Assembly (NCBI RefSeq): GCF_025403375.1
Contig: NZ_JAMPTM010000013.1
Coordinates: 1 to 51,383, forward strand
DNA from: Frankia gtarii
GTDB taxonomy: Bacteria; Actinomycetota; Actinomycetes; Frankiales; Frankiaceae
DNA length: 51,383 nt
Reading direction: 5' to 3'
The notes under the pieces are model-generated. The model did not search any database. It was given only the letters and a program-made list of their open reading frames with translations, and was not told where the DNA came from. A program made the position numbers and the translations under genes. This document shows positions 19,258 to 26,985 of the stretch, in pieces (positions within the stretch are counted from its first letter, which is position 1; the number at the start of each line of letters is the position of its first letter).

Positions 19258-19904
19258 AGGTCCTTCACCGGGTCATCGGCCTGTTCCTCGCCTTCCTCGC
19301 CGCGGCTTTGCTCGCCGGCTGCGGCGGGCGGAGCGACGGGCCGGTGCGGGTGTCGGCAACCGACTCCGGTGGCTTCGCCGGCACCCGCCTCGACCCGTCG
19401 ATCCCTCGGCCAGCGTTCACTCTCAGCGACACGGCGGGGAGGACGTTCGACTTCCGTACCCGCACGGCTGGCAAGGTCGCGGTGCTGTTCTTCGGCTACA
19501 CCCGTTGCCCCGACGTCTGCCCGACCACGATGGCCGACCTCGCCGCCGCGCGGGCACTGCTACCGGTGGAGGTCCGCCGCCGGGTCGACGTCGTGTTCGT
19601 GACCGAAGATCCCGCGTCGGACACCGCGCCGGTGCTGCGCCGCTGGCTCGATCAGTTCGACCCCACCTTCGTGGGTCTGCGTGGCGGGACCACCGCGACC
19701 GGCGCGGTCCTCGACCAGCTCAAGCTACCCAGAACAGTGATCAAGGAAGGCGTGGGCGGAGAGAGCGTCGAGCACTCCGGCGTGGTGTATCTGTTCAGTC
19801 CCAAGGACACCACCACAGTGATCCATACGGGTGGAACGACCGCGCAGCAGTACGCCGCCGACCTCACACGCCTCGCCCATGACTCTTCGTCACTAACCGG
19901 ATAG
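19254..19904 (+). CDS. SCO1/SenC-family copper-binding lipoprotein
   Basis: A 216-aa thioredoxin-fold protein. The N-terminal lipobox LLAGC places the lipidated Cys at residue 23. The copper motif CPDVC lies in GYTRCPDVCPTTM, and the third ligand His is in VEHSGVVYLF. Sco proteins deliver copper to the Cu-A centre of cytochrome oxidase or act as thiol-disulfide reductases outside the membrane. It starts at a GTG overlapping the upstream stop. The convergent ccdA gene encodes a transmembrane reductant carrier that could keep its cysteines reduced. Confidence 0.92.
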   Translation: MKVLHRVIGLFLAFLAAALLAGCGGRSDGPVRVSATDSGGFAGTRLDPSIPRPAFTLSDTAGRTFDFRTRTAGKVAVLFFGYTRCPDVCPTTMADLAAARALLPVEVRRRVDVVFVTEDPASDTAPVLRRWLDQFDPTFVGLRGGTTATGAVLDQLKLPRTVIKEGVGGESVEHSGVVYLFSPKDTTTVIHTGGTTAQQYAADLTRLAHDSSSLTG

Positions 19905-19914
19905 GAATCGTCGA

Positions 19915-19968
19915 GTGTCCCGCGACGGACGACCTACGGCGTGAGGTAGCCCGCCGGCCGAGGGACAC
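19915..19968. terminator. Inverted repeat between convergent sco and ccdA
   Basis: GTGTCCC (19915-19921) pairs with GGGACAC (19962-19968), with a smaller CTAC/GTAG stem inside. It is the only structure in the 70-base convergent gap. Candidate bidirectional terminator. Confidence 0.35.
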
Positions 19969-19974
19969 GGTCTC

Positions 19975-20922
19975 CTACAAGGGCGCCTGGAAACCGGTTA
20001 CGAGGCCCTGCATACGGCTGATCAACTCGGCCCACAGGCCGGTGACCTGCAACAGACCGACCAGGACCAGCATCGTTCCGCCGACACGCATGACGGCGGC
20101 GGAGTGGCGCCGGATCACCGAGAAGACCAGCGTCGCCCGTTCGAAGGCCATCCCAGCGGCGATGAACGGCAGTCCCAAACCCAGGCTGTAGGCGAAGGAG
20201 AGAAGCGCCCCCCGCCCCGCGGTGCCCGTGTTGAAGGACAGGCTGAGCACCGCGGCCAGCGTCGGTCCGATACACGGCGTCCAGCCGATACCGAACAGCA
20301 CCCCCAGCATGGGCGCGCCGACCAGGCCCGCGGCCGGCCGATAGCGGAATCGCGCCGTCCGGCCTGCCCATGGCAGCCATCCCAGCAACCCGGCGAACAT
20401 CAACCCAAGGAGGATCGTGAGAACACCAAGGACCTTGCTGATCACTTGCTGGTGGATCAGAAGGAGCCGGCCGGCTCCACCGAACGCGGCTCCGTAACTG
20501 ACGAAGACCGCCGAGAAGCCTAGGACGAACAGGATTCCGCCTGCCAGCATGCGGCTCCGCCGCCACGACTGGCTTGGCCGCAGACCCGCAGGTCCGGGGG
20601 ACGTCGTCGTCCGGACGCGGACCGAGGTGGCAGTGTTCACACCTGTCGCGAGGGCCGGCTCGCCCTGTGCGCTCGAGCCCTCGCCACCGACCCTCGGCCC
20701 GTCACTGGAAGCAGCCAGGGACGGGCCGGACACCGCATTGGCTGTCCGGCTGACCTCGGCACCGCTGAGCCCCGTGACGTACGAGAGATAGCCGGGAACA
20801 AGCGGCAGGCAGCACGGTGAGACGAACGACACCACCCCCGCCGCAAGCGCGATCGGCAAGGCCAACACCAGCGATCCGGAAGTCACCACCGAACCGACAT
20901 TCGCACCGGCTGCCAGCAGCAT
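19975..20922 (-). CDS. ccdA: CcdA-type thiol:disulfide transmembrane carrier
   Basis: A 315-aa protein from the ATG at 20922 (GGGAAGGG upstream); the frame to 21003 adds a non-conserved leader. It has six or more helices in two halves. Redox cysteines are in [18 protein letters not shown] and [17 protein letters not shown] hydrophilic insert of about 70 residues lies between the first helices. CcdA passes electrons from cytoplasmic thioredoxin to exported thiol proteins for cytochrome maturation and, here plausibly, the Sco protein encoded opposite. Operator D sits 80 bases upstream. Confidence 0.9.
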   Translation of the reverse strand: MLLAAGANVGSVVTSGSLVLALPIALAAGVVSFVSPCCLPLVPGYLSYVTGLSGAEVSRTANAVSGPSLAASSDGPRVGGEGSSAQGEPALATGVNTATSVRVRTTTSPGPAGLRPSQSWRRSRMLAGGILFVLGFSAVFVSYGAAFGGAGRLLLIHQQVISKVLGVLTILLGLMFAGLLGWLPWAGRTARFRYRPAAGLVGAPMLGVLFGIGWTPCIGPTLAAVLSLSFNTGTAGRGALLSFAYSLGLGLPFIAAGMAFERATLVFSVIRRHSAAVMRVGGTMLVLVGLLQVTGLWAELISRMQGLVTGFQAPL

Positions 20923-21002
20923 CGGCCCACGTCCCTTCCCATCCCGGCACGACCCATCGCGGTCCACGCCGGGACATCTTCGACCGGCCGTAGAACACAT
21001 CA

Positions 21003-21017
21003 ACTACCGAGCATAGT
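21003..21017. promoter_or_regulatory. BlaI-type operator D (ccdA)
   Basis: ACTACCGAGCATAGT lies inside the longer inverted repeat AACTAC-N8-GTAGTT (21002-21021). It lies 80 bases upstream of the ccdA start, and the MFS gene ends 85 bases beyond, so ccdA is the only plausible target. Confidence 0.7.
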
Positions 21018-21101
21018 AGTTCCTCGTGATGGCTGGAGCGCACGCGACCGAGCCGCTCGACGCGCACCGCGACGACCTCGGGGAACGGCTCCGGCCGCTC
21101 C

Positions 21102-22463
21102 CTATGATCTCCCTGGTGGAGAGCTGCTGACCATCACCGAAGTTCCCTCCGCCTGGTCCGGTGGCTGCGCCGGCCGAGGCGCGAGCCGGCCGCCGCGCTC
21201 GAGGCGGTGGACGGCGACCGCGCAGCATCCACCGACAACCATCAGCAGCGCCCAGGGAAGGGCGGGCAGCCCAGCGGTCCGGCCGGCGTCGAGGGCGACG
21301 CCGGTGAGCAGGTTGCCGGCGGCGATACCGATGCCGGACAGCGTGTTGTACAGGCCGTAGTAGGTACCGATCATGCGGTTGTCGGCGAGCGTGACAATGG
21401 TCGTCATCTCGAACGGATACACGATCATCGTTGCGACTGCGAGTAGGACAGCGGCGGCGAGCACGGGGAGCAGCGCCACGGCCTGCGTCAGCAGCGGCTG
21501 CGGGGCAACCCGCGATCCTTCCAGCTGGTTACCGTCGGCGGACGCGGCCACGGCGAGCGGCAGGAATGCCAGGCCCATCAGCACCAGTCCGCGGACCATG
21601 GCCTCTGCGGGGGTCCAGCGGGCCTTCGCCCAGGCGGTGAGTCGCACCTGGCCGGCGACGGTAAGCAGCCCGGACACGGCGAACAGCAGCATGACCCCGA
21701 CCTCGCCGCCGGTCAGCCTGCGCACCTCCATCGGCAGGCCCAGGTAGACCTGGAAGGTGAGCACATACGACCCGATCATGGCGAGGGAGAACAGGAGGAA
21801 CGGCCGGTTCGCCAGCGCCATGCGCCAGGCACGCAGGATGGAGTCCCGCATCCTGTCGTCGGCGGTGGCTTCGGCGGCGAACGGATCGGCCTTCCTCGTG
21901 GGCAGGGCCCGCACCTGCAGCACGGTGAGCACCAGGAACAGGCTGGCAGCGATGGCGCAGATCAGTCGGAAGTCGACGGCGAGCAGGGCGAGCCCGAGAA
22001 GGGGGCCGAGCAGGATGCCGAGCTGGTAGAAGACGTTGAACACCGCGAACGCCTCGACTTGCCGTTCCCCGGCTTCCTGGGCGAGGTAGGCGCGCACCGC
22101 CGGGTTGAACAGCGCCCCGGCAAAACCGGTCAGGGCCGAGGCGACTATCAGTGCCGGAATAGCGTTGCTTACTCCGAGTAGTGCGAAACCAGCCGTGCGC
22201 AAGGCGAGTCCCGCTATGATCATTGGTTTGAAGCCGAAACGGTCGGCGAGGCTTCCTCCGAGCAGGAACATGCCCTGCTGGCTCAGGTTGCGTACCCCCA
22301 GGACGAAACCCACCAGCCAGGCGGCGAGGCCGAGCGTTCCGGCCAGGTAGGTGGCCAGGTAGGGCATGAGCATGTAGAAGCCGATGTTGATGCCGAGCTG
22401 GTTGACCAGCAGCAGGCGGATCGGCCCGTTGAAGGAACGCGCTTGCGCGAGCGTTGTCCTCAT
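21102..22463 (-). CDS. MFS transporter coupled to a PLP synthase
   Basis: About 453 aa from the ATG at 22463, with 12 predicted helices. The N-terminal start is [21 protein letters not shown]. The loop 2-3 motif is [11 protein letters not shown], and [18 protein letters not shown] marks a helix 4-5 region typical of MFS drug or metabolite exporters. The ATG overlaps the stop of the PLP gene (ATGA). This strict coupling suggests that the transporter exports, or imports the precursor of, the PLP-enzyme product. Confidence 0.9.
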   Translation of the reverse strand: MRTTLAQARSFNGPIRLLLVNQLGINIGFYMLMPYLATYLAGTLGLAAWLVGFVLGVRNLSQQGMFLLGGSLADRFGFKPMIIAGLALRTAGFALLGVSNAIPALIVASALTGFAGALFNPAVRAYLAQEAGERQVEAFAVFNVFYQLGILLGPLLGLALLAVDFRLICAIAASLFLVLTVLQVRALPTRKADPFAAEATADDRMRDSILRAWRMALANRPFLLFSLAMIGSYVLTFQVYLGLPMEVRRLTGGEVGVMLLFAVSGLLTVAGQVRLTAWAKARWTPAEAMVRGLVLMGLAFLPLAVAASADGNQLEGSRVAPQPLLTQAVALLPVLAAAVLLAVATMIVYPFEMTTIVTLADNRMIGTYYGLYNTLSGIGIAAGNLLTGVALDAGRTAGLPALPWALLMVVGGCCAVAVHRLERGGRLAPRPAQPPDQAEGTSVMVSSSPPGRS

Positions 22464-23596
22464 GGGTGGCGCTCCCCGTGTCCGGCGAGCCGAGGATCGG
22501 CGAGCGGATCGACGACCCTCGCGCATCGGGTCCACCGGTCGACAGCCCGTTCGGAGGGATGCTCAAGATGGTCGGGATCTTGGGCGGGCACCATACCCAA
22601 CAGTCCGTGTTCGGCGCAGAATCCGTCGTCGTAGACGGTGCTCCAGTATCGCTGCGGACCGTCGGGGAAGATCGCCACGATGCGGGTGCCGTTCGGTTCG
22701 CGCCGCGCCAACCAGGACGCCACCAGCGCGACCGCTCCGACGCTCCATCCACCACTGGCGAATCGTGCTGCCGCCAGCCGCCGGCAGGCCCACACCGCCT
22801 CGCCGGGCGCTACCCAGTGGACCTCGCTGAACTCCTGATAGGCGACGTTACGTGGATAGATGCTGCTTCCGAGACCCCGCATGAGCCGCGGTCCGTCTGG
22901 CTGCCCGAAGATCGTTGAACTGATCGTGTCGACTCCCACGAGGCGCAGGTCCGGAAACATCTCGCGCAACACGCGCGACACCCCGGCGCTGTGACCTCCC
23001 GTGCCGACGCTGCACACCAGCACGTCCACCCGGCCGACCTGCTGTGCCACCTCCCGTGCCAGTCCTTCATAGGCCGCCACGTTGTCCGGGTTGTGGTATT
23101 GGTCTGGGCAGTACGCGCCGGAATGCTCGCCGAGCAGTGCCTGGACCCGGTCCCGCCGGGCCTGCTGCCAGCCCCCGGTCGGATGAGGCCGCTCGACGAT
23201 CTCTAGCCGAGTGCCGTAGGCGGTCAGCAGGCGGTGCATGAGCGGTTCCAGGCCCGGATCGGTCACCAGGATGATCGGGTGGCCGTAGACGATTCCTGCC
23301 AGGGCCAGCCCGAGCCCCAGTGTGCCGCTGGTCGACTCGACTACCGCGCGGCCAGGAGCCAGTTCGCCGCGTTCTCGGGCACAGGCCACCATGTGCAGGG
23401 CGGGCCGGTCCTTAATGCCACCCGGATTGTGACCTTCCAACTTCGCCCAGAACCCGCCAGCACTACCGAAACAGACGTCGGGAATCCAAAGAACTGGCGT
23501 GTCGCCGACCACGCTCGCCGGGGAGTCTGCCATCGGCGGCGTACCGAGCGGCTGGCCCGGGACCGGGGGGATACGTGTAACGACGGTTTTCCGCAT
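22460..23596 (-). CDS. PLP-dependent cysteine-synthase-family enzyme
   Basis: A 378-aa fold-type II PLP enzyme. The Schiff-base lysine is in GGIKDRPA near residue 61. The substrate loop is ESTSGTLG (Thr replaces the usual Asn of TSGNTG). The phosphate loop is [10 protein letters not shown]. The family includes O-acetylserine sulfhydrylase, cystathionine synthase and SbnA-like synthases that join amino acids for siderophores. It differs from housekeeping CysK by its longer ends and altered loop. Directly coupled to an exporter in a copper region, it may make a secreted amino-acid-derived chelator or thiol; this is inference. Confidence 0.85.
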   Translation of the reverse strand: MRKTVVTRIPPVPGQPLGTPPMADSPASVVGDTPVLWIPDVCFGSAGGFWAKLEGHNPGGIKDRPALHMVACARERGELAPGRAVVESTSGTLGLGLALAGIVYGHPIILVTDPGLEPLMHRLLTAYGTRLEIVERPHPTGGWQQARRDRVQALLGEHSGAYCPDQYHNPDNVAAYEGLAREVAQQVGRVDVLVCSVGTGGHSAGVSRVLREMFPDLRLVGVDTISSTIFGQPDGPRLMRGLGSSIYPRNVAYQEFSEVHWVAPGEAVWACRRLAAARFASGGWSVGAVALVASWLARREPNGTRIVAIFPDGPQRYWSTVYDDGFCAEHGLLGMVPAQDPDHLEHPSERAVDRWTRCARVVDPLADPRLAGHGERHP

Positions 23597-23677
23597 AGCG
23601 GATATCCTTCACAAGTGAGAGCATCGCGAGATGGTGGAATACCGAACGCATTCGCCGGTTGCGGTCCACATTTTCGC

Positions 23678-23693
23678 GCCCCCGTCAGGGGGC
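23678..23693. terminator. GC-rich hairpin upstream of the PLP gene
   Basis: GCCCCC-GTCA-GGGGGC is a perfect 6-bp stem with a 4-base loop. It lies between the DUF6153-like gene stop and the PLP gene start, both on the minus strand. Possible terminator separating the two transcripts. Confidence 0.4.
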
Positions 23694-23810
23694 TGCGACG
23701 ACGAGCCGGCGCGGGGTCGGCATGCCACCTACTCAACTTCGGCGGTGGCGACCACGCAGGTCACAGCACGCAGGGGCGATCAGACGTCCGTACTCAAAGC
23801 GAGGCGAGTA

Positions 23811-24242
23811 TCAGGTTCGCAGCACACACAGCTGTGCCAGCCGACACGGGAGGCGGTCAGGAGCAACCGTCTGGCGCCGGAGGCGGGGACAGCCGGAAAC
23901 GAACAAGACCAGGGCGGACAGCAGGAAGACGGCTGCAGCCAGCGCGAACACCGAACCCACAGCGGGGATCAAACCCGTGGCGCCCAAGAGAACCAGATCG
24001 GCGATCCGGTCAGGGCAATGGAATTCGCCATCATGATGGCTCTCTGCGCCCACCGCGGATGAAGCATGAGGGCGTTCTCCCACGCTCACGAGGCTGGCGC
24101 CGCCCAGCGCCTCAAAGCCGCGCGCCGAGTGCTCCGCAGACCCGCACAGCAACGCCGAGAGTAGCGAGCTCGCGAGCGCCGCGAGCAGGAGGAGAGCCGC
24201 GACGGATCGCCATCCCAGCATCCTGTCGCGACTGGCCATCAC
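23811..24242 (-). CDS. DUF6153-like membrane protein (1)
   Basis: A 143-aa protein: an N-terminal hydrophobic helix (SVAALLLLAALASSLLSALL), a His-containing outer loop (HHDGEFHCPD) and a second hydrophobic region (VFALAAAVFLLSALVLFV). The strict C-terminal tail is RLAQLCVLRT. The layout and tail match DUF6153 proteins. Related proteins end at 26199 and 34874. Found with copper genes; the histidines may bind metal. Confidence 0.65.
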   Translation of the reverse strand: MMASRDRMLGWRSVAALLLLAALASSLLSALLCGSAEHSARGFEALGGASLVSVGERPHASSAVGAESHHDGEFHCPDRIADLVLLGATGLIPAVGSVFALAAAVFLLSALVLFVSGCPRLRRQTVAPDRLPCRLAQLCVLRT

Positions 24243-24460
24243 AGCGCCAGGCTATCTCACCGAGAGCAAACGGCCGGCACTGTCAGGCCACCGAGCCCGG
24301 CCTGACCACAACGGCCACGATTGTCGCTGCCCCGGAAGAGGTAGTCCAGACGTGGATAGCCTCCCCGAAGCTCGTCCAATGCATGGAAGGTAGGCGCCTG
24401 CGCCTCTTCGTCGCCGGCGCCGGTTACCAATATTACCGCTTTGCCTGAAAGTGGCAGGCA

Positions 24461-24497
24461 GCCCATCGGCGCCGCCAGGAAGGGAAAGCCGATGGGC
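24461..24497 (-). terminator. Terminator hairpin after the multicopper oxidase
   Basis: GCCCATCGGC (24461-24470) and GCCGATGGGC (24488-24497) form a perfect 10-bp stem with a 17-base loop. It starts 14 bases beyond the oxidase stop. Confidence 0.65.
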
Positions 24498-24510
24498 CGG
24501 CCGCTGGCTC

Positions 24511-26103
24511 CTAGTTCGTCACGTAGGACAGCACAGTCATCATTCCTGCCGCCTGATGGTAGGAATTGTGGCAGTGGACCATCCACTGGCCGGGATTGTC
24601 CGCTTGCAGGTCGACCGTGACCGTCTGCATCGGTGGGACAATCACCACGTCCTTGCGGGCTCCATACGACGTTGGCGGCTGTAGGGCAAAGGTGTGCCCG
24701 TGCACATGCATCGGATGGTTCATCATCGTTGTGTTTCGGAAGACCAGCCTGAGGCGTTCACCTTGACGCACCTGCAGAGCGGACCGATTCTCGAAGGTCC
24801 GACCATTGATCGTCCAACGGTAGCCGACCGCATCAGCACCGAGATCGACGTTCAGCACCCGATCCGGGGGGCGGGCCGGAAGGACGTCGTTCGGCACGGG
24901 GGTGAGGTCGCGGTAGGACAGCAGGCGGCCGTTCAGTTCGGCTGGTCGTACCGCTGGATCTGGCATGCTTCCTGCCGCCGTGCGCAGCACGGCCATCGCC
25001 ATGCCGTCCTTCCCCTCCGGAGCGGCGAAAATGGGGAAGGTCCCGGTGTCGGCCGTGATGACGACGTCGTAACGCTCGCCCATGCCGATCAGCAGCGTGT
25101 CGACGGTCACGGGCTGGACTGGCCTTCCGTCGGCGTCGGTGACGGTGAGCTGATGACCACCGACAGCGAGCCGGAAAACCGTGTCCGACCCGGCGTTGAC
25201 AAGCCGAAGGCGGACCCGCTGTCCGGGCCGGACGGCGAGTGTGTAGGGGACCTCCGGTCTGCGACCGTTGATCAGATAGGCCGGATACTGCACATCCCCG
25301 GAGTCCGCTTCGCCCGGACCCATGCCGCCGGTGTGCGGGTCGCCGGAACCCGTACCGTCCATCGAGCCGTGGTCCATACCGGGCATGCCGGTCGAGTCGC
25401 TGCCCTTGTCTGACATGCCAGCCATGCCCCGGGCTCGTAGATCCGCGAGCACCTGGTCGGGGGAACGTCCGAGACCGTCGGTCCAGTCGTCGAGCATGAG
25501 CACCGCGTCGGCATCGTCATCACCTCGGACCGCGGGATCCTCGACGATCAGCGGTGCGTACAACCCCCGGTCGAGCTGCGTACCGACATGGCTGTGGAAG
25601 AAGTACGTACCCGGATGGGATGGGACGACGAAGTCATAGGTGAAGGTCCCGCCCGGCGCCACCGCTGGAGGGCCGCCCGCACCAGGCGCGCCGTCCATAT
25701 CGTTGCGTAGCTCGAGGCCGTGCCAGTGCAGCGAGGTTTCGGCCGGGAGACGGTTGTGCAACGTCACCCGCAACCGGTCGCCCACCCCCACCCGCAGCTC
25801 GCGGCCAGGCAGGACGCCGTCGAGGGTCCATGTGTTCACCTTCCGCCCGCCGATGTCGACCGTCGCCTGACGGGCGGTGATCTCCCGAGTGACGGTCCGA
25901 CCGGACACCGGACGTGCCCGTTCGACATCGGTCACCTGCTGCGACGATGGGGATACGGATGTTTCGTGGGTGCTGCTCGTCTGGTTCACGACCAGACCGG
26001 TAATGACTGCTACGGCCGTGACGGTGACGGCCACGAGAAAAGTGAGCAGCCGGCGGCGGGTGGACCACCGGGACACCGGTGTCCTGGGTCTGTATGAGGA
26101 CAT
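24511..26103 (-). CDS. Multicopper oxidase, exported
   Basis: A 530-aa oxidase with an N-terminal membrane anchor or signal (LLTFLVAVTVTAVAVITGLVV). All four copper signatures are present: HWHG, FFHSHVG, HPMHVHGH, and HCHNSYHQAAGM with the axial Met of the type 1 site. A Met/His-rich insert near residues 230-270 (GMPGMDHGSMDGTG) is typical of CueO/CopA-type cuprous oxidases. Likely role: oxidation of Cu+ outside the membrane. It is preceded by a DUF6153-like gene on the same strand and followed by a strong hairpin. Confidence 0.93.
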   Translation of the reverse strand: MSSYRPRTPVSRWSTRRRLLTFLVAVTVTAVAVITGLVVNQTSSTHETSVSPSSQQVTDVERARPVSGRTVTREITARQATVDIGGRKVNTWTLDGVLPGRELRVGVGDRLRVTLHNRLPAETSLHWHGLELRNDMDGAPGAGGPPAVAPGGTFTYDFVVPSHPGTYFFHSHVGTQLDRGLYAPLIVEDPAVRGDDDADAVLMLDDWTDGLGRSPDQVLADLRARGMAGMSDKGSDSTGMPGMDHGSMDGTGSGDPHTGGMGPGEADSGDVQYPAYLINGRRPEVPYTLAVRPGQRVRLRLVNAGSDTVFRLAVGGHQLTVTDADGRPVQPVTVDTLLIGMGERYDVVITADTGTFPIFAAPEGKDGMAMAVLRTAAGSMPDPAVRPAELNGRLLSYRDLTPVPNDVLPARPPDRVLNVDLGADAVGYRWTINGRTFENRSALQVRQGERLRLVFRNTTMMNHPMHVHGHTFALQPPTSYGARKDVVIVPPMQTVTVDLQADNPGQWMVHCHNSYHQAAGMMTVLSYVTN

Positions 26104-26198
26104 GCCGATACTCCAGACGTATCGCGGGATCCGGCGGGCGTGGAAACGCCCGGCCGCGTGAGCAGGATCGGTCCCGGGGAGCTACCGGGTCCGACCCT

Positions 26199-26711
26199 TT
26201 ACGTCCGGAGAACGCACAACTGTGCGAGTGAAGGAGTCGGTGGTCGCGATCGGCAGGGCATGAGCGAATCTCGTGCGCTGAGCGGCGCATCATCCGCCGT
26301 CGATCGGCCGGCGCGCCAGGCGCCGAGGACGAGCAACGACAGCACCAGCACCGCCAGCGCCAGGCAGACGCCGCCGGCGTGTGCTGCCATCCCATCCCGA
26401 TCAGTCAGCGCGGGGAGGCGCACAGACTCCTGGGCGCCGACCATGTCTGAGCGGGACTCGGCCGTCATGTGGACGGCATGCTGGTCTGGACGGATGACAA
26501 CGTCGTCGGCGGGCCGGCCGGCGACGAGGGTCGCCATGGTGTGGATAGCGTGCACGTCTCCCACCGGCGGCTCGATCGCCACCGGGGCCAAGCCCATATG
26601 CATGGCGACGACACCGACCAGCACTGCCGCTGCGGCGACAGCGAGCCCTACGGACCGCCATGCGGCAGGCCACCGGTCTCTGCTCGGCTGCCTGCCCATG
26701 GCCGAGCCCAT
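26199..26711 (-). CDS. DUF6153-like membrane protein (2)
   Basis: About 170 aa from the ATG at 26711; an upstream ATG at 26744 would sit only 3 bases from operator G. It has one N-terminal helix (VGLAVAAAAVLVGVVAMHMGL), a His/Met-rich outer segment and a second helix (VCLALAVLVLSLLVLGAW). The tail SLAQLCVLRT is identical over its last eight residues to that of the protein at 23811. It lies upstream of the multicopper oxidase on the same strand and probably shares its transcript. Confidence 0.65.
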   Translation of the reverse strand: MGSAMGRQPSRDRWPAAWRSVGLAVAAAAVLVGVVAMHMGLAPVAIEPPVGDVHAIHTMATLVAGRPADDVVIRPDQHAVHMTAESRSDMVGAQESVRLPALTDRDGMAAHAGGVCLALAVLVLSLLVLGAWRAGRSTADDAPLSARDSLMPCRSRPPTPSLAQLCVLRT

Positions 26712-26746
26712 GCTGCGAGCTTCGTCCGGGGCCGTGACACCCACCT

Positions 26747-26761
26747 CCTACCATGCATAGT
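26747..26761. promoter_or_regulatory. BlaI-type operator G
   Basis: CCTACCATGCATAGT matches the ACTA-N7-TAGT pattern except for the first base. It lies between the divergent DUF6153-like gene (36 bases) and the P-type ATPase gene (225 bases). Confidence 0.5.
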
Positions 26762-26886
26762 ACGACCTGCCTACCGTCGACTATCCGATCTAGATGACGG
26801 CGCGCCGGAAGCGCAAGGATGCTCCACGATCATTGCCGAATAGGACCAGCTCACCGCACAGACACAGCTGGGTGCTCGCAGGGAGG

Positions 26887-26904
26887 GTACCCTGGGAGGG
26901 TATG
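26887..26904 (+). promoter_or_regulatory. CsoR-type operator for the P-type ATPase
   Basis: GTACCCTGGGAGGGTATG carries TACCC-N5-GGGTA, with the same arms and spacing as the copZ-copA box at 11806. It lies 82 bases before the ATPase ATG at 26986, which supports that start over the upstream in-frame ATGs. Confidence 0.7.
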
Positions 26905-26985
26905 TCTCACGCTCCACGAAAGGGCCGGAAGACTACTACCCAACGTCGTGAGTGGCGTTGGCGTCGACGCGGCCCGCGAGACGAA

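Noticed and set aside
21529-22755. 408-codon minus-strand open frame
   Set aside because: It overlaps the well-supported MFS and PLP genes on the same strand; its translation is low-complexity and matches nothing.
26851-26875. Possible fourth LCVLR-like tail on the minus strand
   Set aside because: The DNA slightly resembles the tail of the DUF6153-like genes, but no frame gives the full LCVLR ending.
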